Origin: Paenibacillus piri
GTDB lineage: Bacteria > Bacillota > Bacilli > Paenibacillales > NBRC-103111
Reading direction: 5' to 3'
Assembly: GCF_004354045.1 (NCBI RefSeq)
Contig: NZ_SMRT01000004.1
Location: 124,001 to 188,000, forward strand
Length of the DNA stretch: 64,000 nt
Shown here: positions 32,090 through 39,726 of the stretch, piece after piece
Layout: every line of letters starts with the position of its first letter
How positions within the stretch are numbered: position 1 is the first letter of the stretch
Translations under genes and position numbers: made by a program
Notes under the pieces: generated by a model
Databases searched by the model: none
Seen by the model: the letters and a program-made list of their open reading frames with translations, nothing else
What the model was told of the DNA's origin: nothing

Positions 32090-32617
32090 ATGGAGAACCT
32101 ACAATTATCGAAGAATGGAATTCCGTCGTCCCCCCGAACCACCGCATTACTCGTCCTGGATATGGAAAACACGATATGCGCCAATCCTCGCTGCAGAAAC
32201 TCGATCCCCAAGATCAGCGCTCTCTTGACCCGGGCACGCGAAAGAGACATGCCGGTGGTCTATAGCCTTACACATGCTGGAAACGTTTCCGATATTGCAT
32301 ATCCGTTAAGCCCTGCCACACAAGATCCGGTTGTGAAATCAAATGTAGACAAGTTCTACGAAACCGATCTGGACAAAATACTGCATGACCGCCGCATTCA
32401 AACCGTTGTGATTACCGGCTACGCGGCCAATGGAGCTGTTCTTCATACAGCCACGGCTGCTGCATTCCGTGGATATAACGTTGTCATCCCTGTTGAAGGA
32501 ATGTCCGCTCCAAATCCTTATGCCGAGCAGTATACGGCGTGGCATATGCTGAATAGTCCGGGGACGCGGAACCGGGCAATTTTAACGAAAATGAATCTGA
32601 TTGCTTTTTGTCATTAG
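32090..32617 (+). CDS. Isochorismatase-family hydrolase, 5' end doubtful
   Basis: A 175-residue alpha/beta hydrolase of the isochorismatase family. Catalytic Asp is in LLVLDMENT and Lys in DPVVKSNVDKF. At the usual Cys position (TNVCV) the sequence is ANGAV, so a cysteine-dependent amidase activity is unlikely; true isochorismatases also lack this Cys. The ATG at 32090 has no ribosome site. A strong one, AAGGAGGG, instead serves an ATG at 32056 in another frame, whose product begins MLYWCPVCGICHGEP. Removing one C from the six-C run at 32130-32135 would join the frames, so a frameshift or sequence error is possible. Function is unknown. Confidence 0.65.
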   Translation: MENLQLSKNGIPSSPRTTALLVLDMENTICANPRCRNSIPKISALLTRARERDMPVVYSLTHAGNVSDIAYPLSPATQDPVVKSNVDKFYETDLDKILHDRRIQTVVITGYAANGAVLHTATAAAFRGYNVVIPVEGMSAPNPYAEQYTAWHMLNSPGTRNRAILTKMNLIAFCH

Positions 32618-32809
32618 GAAATGAATCCGGAGCTAATCTTTCATGCGGGCCGAAAGAGCCGCTTCTCTTTGCCGGTCTCATGTTGTTGATGATATCAGAG
32701 ACAAAAAAGCTATCCAGTCGCATCAATGCCACTACCTATTGCAGCCGCTTATCGGAGAAAAAGAACTGAGGATTGTACGGGCTACCGGCAGGTTTTCGGC
32801 TCTTGCGGA

Positions 32810-32838
32810 TTGACTTCTAGACATTTTGGTGTTAATCT
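32810..32838 (+). promoter_or_regulatory. Promoter of the TetR/glycosyltransferase pair
   Basis: TTGACT at 32810-32815 and TAATCT at 32833-32838 are 17 bases apart. The -10 overlaps a palindromic operator, so the pair is probably repressed by its own TetR protein. Confidence 0.65.
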
Positions 32839-32846
32839 CATTAACA
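32830..32846. promoter_or_regulatory. Palindromic operator for the TetR regulator
   Basis: TGTTAAT-CTC-ATTAACA has perfect 7-bp arms around three bases and covers the -10 hexamer of the promoter of the tetR gene. This is a classical autoregulatory layout for TetR repressors. Confidence 0.65.
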
Positions 32847-32872
32847 TCAAATATATAATGGAGTTGCGGCAA

Positions 32873-33493
32873 ATGGGAACGGAAAATGACAAGCAGCCCG
32901 AGCAGCTCACTCGTCCCTATAAGATGCAGGCCCGGGCGCGATCCGCAGCGGTAACCGGCGAGCGAATTCTTGATGCTGCGGTGGGGATTTTTTACGAGCA
33001 GCCGGCCGAGAATCTTTCTCTCGAGGAAGTCGCGCACCGCGCCGGCGTCTCGGTGCAGACGGTGATTCGACGTTTCGGAGGCAAAGACGGTCTTTTCACT
33101 GCTGCAGCCGAACGCGAAGCGACTCGAATTGCAGAACAGCGCAATCAGGCTGAGACGGGGGATGTGGCTGGGGCCTTGAGCATCCTGATCAATCATTACG
33201 AGGAAGTAGGCGACGGAATATTTCGCATGCTGGCCGAAGAGCTCCGCCGGCCCGCTTTGCGCAAAATCGTCGATCTCGGCCGCGTTTATCACCGCCAGTG
33301 GTGCGAGCGGGTCTTCGCCCCTGCGCTGGCCGATCGGCGCGGGACCGAACGGGAGCGGCGCCTCGTCCAGTTGATCGCCATCACTGACGTCTGCACATGG
33401 AAGCTATTGCGCCGCGATTACGGCCTAAGCCGCAATGAAACGGAGCTCGCAATGTGCGAGCTCCTTCGACCCCTGATTCCTGAAGGGAGGTAA
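32873..33493 (+). CDS. TetR-family transcriptional regulator
   Basis: A 206-residue regulator. The N-terminal helix-turn-helix is GERILDAAVGIFYEQPAENLSLEEVAHRAGVSVQTVIRRFGGKDGLF, followed by an all-helical ligand domain. The frame opens far upstream (32726), but the promoter and operator lie inside that extension. I therefore take the ATG at 32873, with GGAG nine bases before it; an ATG at 32858 is possible. The gene and its partner have visibly higher G+C at third positions than neighbouring genes and resemble actinobacterial or proteobacterial pairs, suggesting transfer. It probably represses itself and the glycosyltransferase four bases downstream. Confidence 0.87.
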   Translation: MGTENDKQPEQLTRPYKMQARARSAAVTGERILDAAVGIFYEQPAENLSLEEVAHRAGVSVQTVIRRFGGKDGLFTAAAEREATRIAEQRNQAETGDVAGALSILINHYEEVGDGIFRMLAEELRRPALRKIVDLGRVYHRQWCERVFAPALADRRGTERERRLVQLIAITDVCTWKLLRRDYGLSRNETELAMCELLRPLIPEGR

Positions 33494-33497
33494 TTAG

Positions 33498-34769
33498 ATG
33501 GCTCGTATCCTTGCTTATACATCGCCTGCACGCGGCCACCTGTTTCCGCTGATTCCGATCCTGGACGAGTTGCGTCATCGCGGTCACGATGTCATGCTGC
33601 GCACACTCGCTTCGCAGGTGGAACTTGCACGATCGCACGGCTTTGACTCCGCACCGATCGACTGCAGAATCGAGGAAATGGCTCACGACGATTTTAAGGC
33701 GCGCACGGCCCGCAGTGCGCTGCAAAGCTCTGTCCGCGTGTTCTGTGCACGTGCACAATTTGACGCCCCCGATCTACGGCAGGCGATCGCCGAAACCCGT
33801 CCCGATGCAGTAATCGTCGACGTTAACTGCTGGGGTGCGGTCGCGGCTGCGGAGGCATGGGGCGGTCCCTGGGCGACATTTTGCCCATATCCGATCGCGT
33901 TGACCTCACGCGACGCCCCTCCGTTCGGTCCTGGACTTCCACCCGCTCGCGGACCTCTGGGCAGGATGCGTGATCTCGTTCTTCGGCCATTGTTTGTCGG
34001 TACTTTTGAGCGCATCATGCTGCCTCCGCTCAACGCGGTGCGTGCAGGTCTTGGGCTTCTGCCGCTGCTCAGCTCGGACGACATGTTCGGCAGTCCGCCG
34101 CTCGTACTCTACTTCACCGCTGAGCCGTTTGAGTACAAACGCTCCGACTGGCCGCAAAACATCGTTATGGTCGGCCCCTGTTCTTGGGACCCTCCTGTCC
34201 ATCTGCCTGAATGGCTCGACGAGATCAAAAGACCGATCGTGCTCGTCACTACATCTTCAGAGTTCCAGGACGACGGTCGTCTTGTCGAGACGGCTCTAAA
34301 AGCTCTTGCGGATGAGGACTTCCACGTCATTGCGACGCTCCCCTCTCATAATCCGTCCGCTTTCCGAGCATCAGCCAACGCCAGCCTGCTGCCGTTTCTT
34401 CCCCACGGCCCAGTGCTTGGCCGTACCGCTTGTGCGATCACTCATGGCGGTATGGGGGCCACCCAGAAAGCGCTGACTCACGGCGTGCCTGTGTGCGCAG
34501 TGCCTTTCGGGCGCGACCAGCTCGAGGTAGCCCGGCGCGTTGAGGTCGCCCGAGCGGGCTCACGGCTGCCTGCCGGCCGACTAAGCGCAGGCCGTCTGCG
34601 CGTCAAGGTGCGCGAGGCGATTGCGTGCAGCGAAGGCGCCCGCCGCGTTGCCGCCGGATTCACGTCGGCAGGTGGCCCCCGTGCCGCTGCCAACGCCCTT
34701 GAGACGCGTCTCCTGGGATATTCCCACGACCAAGTCTCAGAGCCGACGCGCCCTCGCGATCGCGCCTGA
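33498..34769 (+). CDS. Family 1 glycosyltransferase (macrolide glycosyltransferase-like)
   Basis: A 423-residue GT-B fold enzyme. The acceptor half begins MARILAYTSPARGHLFPLIPILDELRHRGHDV; the donor half holds the UGT-type signature THGGMGATQKALTHGVPVCAVPFGRDQLEVARRVE. Members transfer sugar from a nucleotide donor to macrolides, flavonoids or other hydrophobic acceptors in the cytoplasm, often inactivating antibiotics. GGGAGG lies eight bases before the ATG. It is co-transcribed with the TetR gene, so an inducible detoxification pair is plausible. G+C-rich codon use marks it as likely acquired. The acceptor is unknown. Confidence 0.88.
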   Translation: MARILAYTSPARGHLFPLIPILDELRHRGHDVMLRTLASQVELARSHGFDSAPIDCRIEEMAHDDFKARTARSALQSSVRVFCARAQFDAPDLRQAIAETRPDAVIVDVNCWGAVAAAEAWGGPWATFCPYPIALTSRDAPPFGPGLPPARGPLGRMRDLVLRPLFVGTFERIMLPPLNAVRAGLGLLPLLSSDDMFGSPPLVLYFTAEPFEYKRSDWPQNIVMVGPCSWDPPVHLPEWLDEIKRPIVLVTTSSEFQDDGRLVETALKALADEDFHVIATLPSHNPSAFRASANASLLPFLPHGPVLGRTACAITHGGMGATQKALTHGVPVCAVPFGRDQLEVARRVEVARAGSRLPAGRLSAGRLRVKVREAIACSEGARRVAAGFTSAGGPRAAANALETRLLGYSHDQVSEPTRPRDRA

Positions 34770-35087
34770 CGCTCGGAATCAAGTATCCGATCATAACTTT
34801 ATGTAACAGTCTATCACTCATCAGCAGTGGATTGTTCGGCTTTTATTAATTGTACCGTTAGCTTCTGAAAAATAAGATCAGCCATCCATGACGCTGATGC
34901 GGCATGGATGGCTGATACGTTTTATTCCCGAATGATTGCCGATGCATCTCAATAGCCACTGTAATTTCGGCAAAACTCCAGAACAAATCGGGAAATAATG
35001 TGATTAATCATTATAAGGTTAATCGTGCGCTTCTCTCAGCTCGCCATGCTGCGGATTTTCTGTCCTTATCCTGCAACCGGCGGCAGT
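34770..35087. other. Intergenic region between convergent genes
   Basis: A 318-base gap between the glycosyltransferase gene (plus) and the response-regulator gene (minus). It holds the terminator at 34877-34916 and a TGATTAATCA palindrome near 35000. Nothing else is recognisable. Confidence 0.55.
34877..34916 (+). terminator. Hairpin terminator of the glycosyltransferase transcript
   Basis: A perfect 14-bp stem (ATCAGCCATCCATG and CATGGATGGCTGAT) with a 12-base loop lies 107 bases after the glycosyltransferase stop. It is followed by ACGTTTTATT, a weak T-run. Confidence 0.65.
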
Positions 35088-36758
35088 TTAACCCATGATG
35101 ATGCCGTTGTAATGTCTGCACTTGAACTCCTGCGGAGTTAAGCCGTAAAATTTTTTAAATACTTTGATAAAGTAGTGGGAGGTTTGGTAGCCGAGCAGAT
35201 TGGCAATATGGTATACCTTCAGTTTATTGTCCTTGAGCAGTGCCGCCGCTCTCTCCATCCTGCATTTTAATATATAGTCGCTGAACCCTTCTCCCGTCTC
35301 CGACTTGAACAGCTTTGACAAATAAACGGGATGCAGACCGACCCGGTCGGCAATGGTTTGCAGCGACAAGTCCTGATCCAGATGTTGATGAATATAATCG
35401 GTGACACGATCGATGGCATAACGCCTTGAATCGTGGGTGCAAGGATTCAAATCGTCCCGGATAATTTCCAGAACATATCGCACCCATCGTTCAAGCTGCT
35501 GCAGCGTATGAAACGGATTCGTACGATTCGGCTGCATCGCGTCCTTACTGACGATATCGCTAAGCCGTTTCCCGTTCCGGTGGGAAATATAATTAAAAGC
35601 GCCCGCAAAGCCGTAAAAAGCCTCGTTCAATATTTCCGGGGAATCGCGCCATTTATCGGACAGCTCCTCAAAAATGAGCTTCACCCGCTGCTCGACGTGC
35701 TCCCATTTTCCGGCGTCCATCAGGTGGTGGAGCATCGGAGGCTCATACAAGGTGCGGAGAGCATGAACGGAGGGAGACTCCATATCGTCGTTCGCCGCAA
35801 CGTAAAATGGTTTGTCTTCGCCGATCCGCCGCCGCATGACGCTGATGCCAAACTGATACGTGGACGGAAGCCCGCCCGGAAACGATACCCATTGGGGGAT
35901 CAAAAGTATGGAGATGCTTCCTTTCAAGAAGCGGCGGACATCCAGCTTAAGCGTCACTGCGGCGTTTTCCAGCTGCTTCAGCTGCAAATCCCCTCCATCG
36001 CTGCAGACCGTCACCAGATCCGGATTCAGCTTGCGTTTTAGAATATACACCAAATAACCGTGCACATCCTTAAAGCTCCACAGGTAAAAGGAGGAACCGA
36101 AAATGTCTTCGGTCAGGTTCGTTACCGCATATTCCATTAATGAAAGCTCAGGGCGCATGCTGCCATCTATAAGACCATCCTCCGGGCGAATGAGCATCAT
36201 GATAACCGCGTCTCCAAATTGAAACGATAGCTCCAGCCGCTCCAGCTTGGACACCATCGCTTCTCTGGAGATGGAGCGACCCTCGACGAGCTCCTGCAGC
36301 AAGCTTCCGCGCAATAACGGGTAATTTTCGCGAAGCGTGTAAATGGACTGATGGAATTGATGCTTCCTCTGCCGCTCCGCGTTCAGCTCTTCGATGCTGC
36401 TTATCAAAATTTCCCGCAGCTCCCCGGTGTCGACCGGCTTCATCAAATAGCGGGTGATCCTATATTCTATCGCCTGCTTGGCGTATTCAAAATCAGCATA
36501 TCCGGACAAGATGATGAATTGCGGCAGATGGGTTGCGGTAGACCGCACTTTTTCGATCAGCTGCAGTCCGTTCATTTCAGGCATGCGGATGTCGGTAATG
36601 ACGATATCGATCGGATGCATGCTTATGAGCTCCAATGCCTCATAACCGGAATAAGCCTTGGAAATTCGGGAGATGCCGATTCCATCCAAGGATGAGACAG
36701 TATGAGCGAGGCTGTCCACTTGCGCAGGATGATCGTCAACGATCAACAGATGAAACAT
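35088..36758 (-). CDS. Response regulator with REC and AraC-type domains (YesN type)
   Basis: A 556-residue regulator. The receiver domain has D8/D9 and phospho-acceptor D56 (DIVITDIRMPEMNG) and conserved Lys in RYLMKPVD. The last ~100 residues are an AraC domain (QTIADRVGLHPVYLSKLFKSETGEGFSDYI). The ATG at 36758 follows GGGGGA and starts the receiver fold directly, while the longer frame to 36842 lies inside the kinase gene. It overlaps the 3' end of the kinase by 23 bases. It is the last gene of the eight-gene system starting at 46329 and presumably controls that transporter/glycosidase set. Confidence 0.9.
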   Translation of the reverse strand: MFHLLIVDDHPAQVDSLAHTVSSLDGIGISRISKAYSGYEALELISMHPIDIVITDIRMPEMNGLQLIEKVRSTATHLPQFIILSGYADFEYAKQAIEYRITRYLMKPVDTGELREILISSIEELNAERQRKHQFHQSIYTLRENYPLLRGSLLQELVEGRSISREAMVSKLERLELSFQFGDAVIMMLIRPEDGLIDGSMRPELSLMEYAVTNLTEDIFGSSFYLWSFKDVHGYLVYILKRKLNPDLVTVCSDGGDLQLKQLENAAVTLKLDVRRFLKGSISILLIPQWVSFPGGLPSTYQFGISVMRRRIGEDKPFYVAANDDMESPSVHALRTLYEPPMLHHLMDAGKWEHVEQRVKLIFEELSDKWRDSPEILNEAFYGFAGAFNYISHRNGKRLSDIVSKDAMQPNRTNPFHTLQQLERWVRYVLEIIRDDLNPCTHDSRRYAIDRVTDYIHQHLDQDLSLQTIADRVGLHPVYLSKLFKSETGEGFSDYILKCRMERAAALLKDNKLKVYHIANLLGYQTSHYFIKVFKKFYGLTPQEFKCRHYNGIIMG

Positions 36759-38502
36759 AAGCCGTGTTCCCCCTTTCGATTTGATGTTTATCCATCTTGA
36801 TCGTAACTCGAAGTCCTCCGAGCGGAGAAGAGGAAAACACAAGTCCCGATTTCGCGCCGAAGCGCTGGATCAGTCTCTGATGCACATTCCATACCCCGAA
36901 GCCTTTGCGCTCGTTCATCGGCTGGTTCATATCCTCATTCAGCTGTGCGGTCAGCTGCTCGCTGGAACCGGCCCCATTATCGTCTACGATCAGGATAGCG
37001 GCTTCGTCTGTCAGCTCGCCCTCGATTCGAATGAGCCCCGCCCCAAGCTTCTGCTCGATACCGTGAACGATCGCATTCTCCACGATTGGCTGCAAAATCA
37101 GCTTCGGAATTTCCAGCTCCATCATCGCTTCCGGCACAATCACCTCATAATCGAGCCGCCAAAGCTGCAGCTTATGTATATTTAAATAGTTAACAACAAC
37201 GTCCAGCTCGTTGCGAAGCGATGTTTGTTCAACCTCCAGACGGGTCGTATACCGGTAATATTTGCTGAGATGCTGCGTCATGGCTATGATCGCTTCCTTA
37301 TTCTCAAGCTGCGCCATGCTCTGAATAAACGCCAGGCAATTATACAAAAAATGCGGATTGATTTGCGATTGAAGCTGCTTCAACGTCGCGTCGCGAACGC
37401 GGATGCTCTCCACGAACACCTTTTCGATCAGCTCTTGAATTTGCGCGGCCATCGAATTGAAATGGCTGAACAGAATCGTAAATTCGCTGTTTGTGCGTTT
37501 CGCCAACCGTGCCGAGAAATTTCCGCGCTTCAGCTGATAGACGGCCTTGAGCAGCTCCCGGACCGGTACCTGCACGTTGCGGTACAGCAAGTAAGCGGAC
37601 AAAATACCCGTAACGAGAAACAGCGTAAAGCATGTATAAAACAAATTGCGGCTTGTCGTAATCGGGTTGAGCACTTCCTCCAACGGCAAAAAATCAATCA
37701 GCATCCAATGCAGCGTGTCCGATTCCGCGTAGTTGACCACATACTGCTGATTGCGCAATTCGATGGTCCGGCTGCCGGTCCCGCTCAATTCCTTCATATC
37801 CAACCGGCTGATCAGCTGACCGACCAATTCCTTATCCGTACCTGACGTTACGATGGGTTCATAATCGGGGTGATAAAAAAACGGCTCCTCATTGCCGCCG
37901 TTCTTAAATTGGTCGAGCATGATCTGAATGTTGCGGGCCGCGAAGGCGACCTCTATGATCATATTGGCATGCGCGATATCGTTAAACAGGATCGAAGGCT
38001 CCGCCGAATGCCGGATGAAAAAATATTCGGGACCGAAGTCGGTCACTTTTTTTTGGTAGCCCCACATGGGCGAATAATACTGCTGGAAATAGTTCAAATT
38101 GTACTTTGCGGCAGGGTTGCTTGTAATGAATTGTTCCATGCTCGGAGAAAAAATCGTGATTTCGTTAATCCAGCTGTTGGAAAGGCTTTGCAGCTTGATT
38201 TTTTCGCTCAATGTCTGCCGCAATTTAATCGAGTCGAACAAATCGTAGGACTGATGAACCGTCTGAAACTTAACGGCTTCCGGCTCCTTCCCTAACGTAT
38301 AGGAAAGCTTGGAAAATTGATTCACCGCCGAATCGACCTGAGACAGAAAAAAGGATAGCCGGTTCAGGCTCGACTTCTCGATTTCGTCGCGTACGACGCC
38401 CATACTGACCTGATTCGAATACGTATACAAGATCAGGATGGGAATCAGGAGCAGCAAAACCATCACGAAAATTTTGGTGAAAATACTGACCTGTCTGGAC
38501 AA
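36736..38502 (-). CDS. Membrane sensor histidine kinase (YesM type)
   Basis: A 588-residue sensor. The first membrane helix is at about residues 11-28, the extracellular sensor domain follows to ~285, the second helix spans 288-307, then HAMP to ~360. Phospho-acceptor His384 is in QSQINPHFLYN. The ATP-binding domain has VENAIVHGI and DDNGAGS. A TTG at 38502 is proposed because AAGGGGG lies about ten bases upstream; the frame continues to 38559 without a site. It partners the AraC-type regulator whose gene overlaps it. The ligand is presumably a sugar or a sugar-loaded binding protein of the same operon. Confidence 0.88.
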   Translation of the reverse strand: MSRQVSIFTKIFVMVLLLLIPILILYTYSNQVSMGVVRDEIEKSSLNRLSFFLSQVDSAVNQFSKLSYTLGKEPEAVKFQTVHQSYDLFDSIKLRQTLSEKIKLQSLSNSWINEITIFSPSMEQFITSNPAAKYNLNYFQQYYSPMWGYQKKVTDFGPEYFFIRHSAEPSILFNDIAHANMIIEVAFAARNIQIMLDQFKNGGNEEPFFYHPDYEPIVTSGTDKELVGQLISRLDMKELSGTGSRTIELRNQQYVVNYAESDTLHWMLIDFLPLEEVLNPITTSRNLFYTCFTLFLVTGILSAYLLYRNVQVPVRELLKAVYQLKRGNFSARLAKRTNSEFTILFSHFNSMAAQIQELIEKVFVESIRVRDATLKQLQSQINPHFLYNCLAFIQSMAQLENKEAIIAMTQHLSKYYRYTTRLEVEQTSLRNELDVVVNYLNIHKLQLWRLDYEVIVPEAMMELEIPKLILQPIVENAIVHGIEQKLGAGLIRIEGELTDEAAILIVDDNGAGSSEQLTAQLNEDMNQPMNERKGFGVWNVHQRLIQRFGAKSGLVFSSSPLGGLRVTIKMDKHQIERGNTAYVSSVDR

Positions 38503-38623
38503 TAATAAAAAGCCCCCTTCATGTGGAATGTATCGGAATCGTGTATACGTTCCTATCATCTCGCAATTTTGCGATGGGCGGAAGGGGGACTTTTTGTCTT
38601 CTCATGCCATCTGAAGCTGTCGG

Positions 38624-39685
38624 CTAACGGTTAAAGGCGGCGCGAAACTCGTTCAACGCCTTGCCCTTATCGGGATTTACGCGGAGCAGTGAGTCATAAA
38701 CGGTCGCATAATCAAACAGATGGGTAAGCGAGCACAGCCGGGACAGCCGGCTCTCTCCCCTGGAGCGCACCACGTGCACGGCGCCCGCGCGGCTCCCAAG
38801 CACCTCGGCCGTTGCTTCGATGCGTCTGCTCATTCGTTCGTGATCCTCCGCATCCGAGATGAGCGTCACATGAAAGCGGTCCATGCCCGCCTCGTCCCAG
38901 CCGTATGCTTCGTCGTGATGCAATGCGGACATCGCGTTGGCGAATGCCATCCTTCCCCCGTTTTCGGCGAGCTGGTACTTCAACCGGTAAGCCGCGCTGT
39001 CGGTAAATGGCAGCGTGCCGTAGACGATCGGAATTTGGCCCTGCCATTCGGCGGCAAGCTGCTTGGCCAGGTTATTCTCGATCGTTGAGGCGGGCCCGTA
39101 GGATGACGCAAGCATGGGCATCAAAGCGATCGTCTCCGAAATATCGGATGCCGGGTCCGGAATCAGGCCCATGCGATGTAAAATAACAAGCAGCGGAATG
39201 AGCACATGGCTAGTCGAGATCAAGCGCGGAATTTTGCCGGCAGGCAGCGGAAAGAATAACCCTCCGCGCTCTTTAACCAGATCGGCGATTACGCCGCCGG
39301 CTGTCATGGCAGCTACATTGGCTCCCGCTTCGATCGCGGAACGGCAGGCGCTCGCCATCTCCTCGGACCCCCCGGAGTAGTTGACGATAAAGACGAGCGA
39401 GTTGGCGTCTACATAGGCCGGCATATGGTAAGCTTGATGCAATATGACCGGAACTCGCGCCGTATCCGATAGCATGGATTTCACTTGGCGCAATGCCGCA
39501 ACCGGCCCGCCCCCCACGCTGCAGAGCACAATTTCGTCGATTGGCCGACCCAAGCTTGAAACAGGCAGCCCTTGCGCTTGATCCAACCCTTGCCGGCACA
39601 GGTCTCCGCACTGCCCGAGCTGAGCTAATAGCTGCTGCGTATCCGCTTGTGTCAAAGCCGCTGTGTCGTTAATATCGATTCCCAT
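38624..39685 (-). CDS. SIS-domain phosphosugar isomerase (bifunctional PGI/PMI-like)
   Basis: A 353-residue protein with two SIS domains. DEIVLCSVGGGPVAALRQV and VFIVNYSGGSEEMASACRSA (Ser-rich phosphosugar loop) form the first; IPIVYGTLPFTDSAAYRLKYQLAEN and the C-terminal HLFDYATVYDSLLRVNPD fit the PGI/PMI family, which interconverts glucose-6-, mannose-6- and fructose-6-phosphates. In the family loop SGNTEE is usual; here it is SGGSEE. It lies 41 bases after the glycosidase gene in the same operon and may channel the released sugar into glycolysis after phosphorylation. The exact sugar is unknown. Confidence 0.82.
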   Translation of the reverse strand: MGIDINDTAALTQADTQQLLAQLGQCGDLCRQGLDQAQGLPVSSLGRPIDEIVLCSVGGGPVAALRQVKSMLSDTARVPVILHQAYHMPAYVDANSLVFIVNYSGGSEEMASACRSAIEAGANVAAMTAGGVIADLVKERGGLFFPLPAGKIPRLISTSHVLIPLLVILHRMGLIPDPASDISETIALMPMLASSYGPASTIENNLAKQLAAEWQGQIPIVYGTLPFTDSAAYRLKYQLAENGGRMAFANAMSALHHDEAYGWDEAGMDRFHVTLISDAEDHERMSRRIEATAEVLGSRAGAVHVVRSRGESRLSRLCSLTHLFDYATVYDSLLRVNPDKGKALNEFRAAFNR

Positions 39686-39726
39686 TTGGCTAACCGCCCT
39701 TCATCGGATTCATTTGTTTCCTGACG

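Noticed and set aside
38561..38574. TCGCAATTTTGCGA palindrome between the SIS-isomerase and kinase genes
   Set aside because: Short, AT-rich centre, no T-run and no promoter alignment; too weak to call a terminator or operator.
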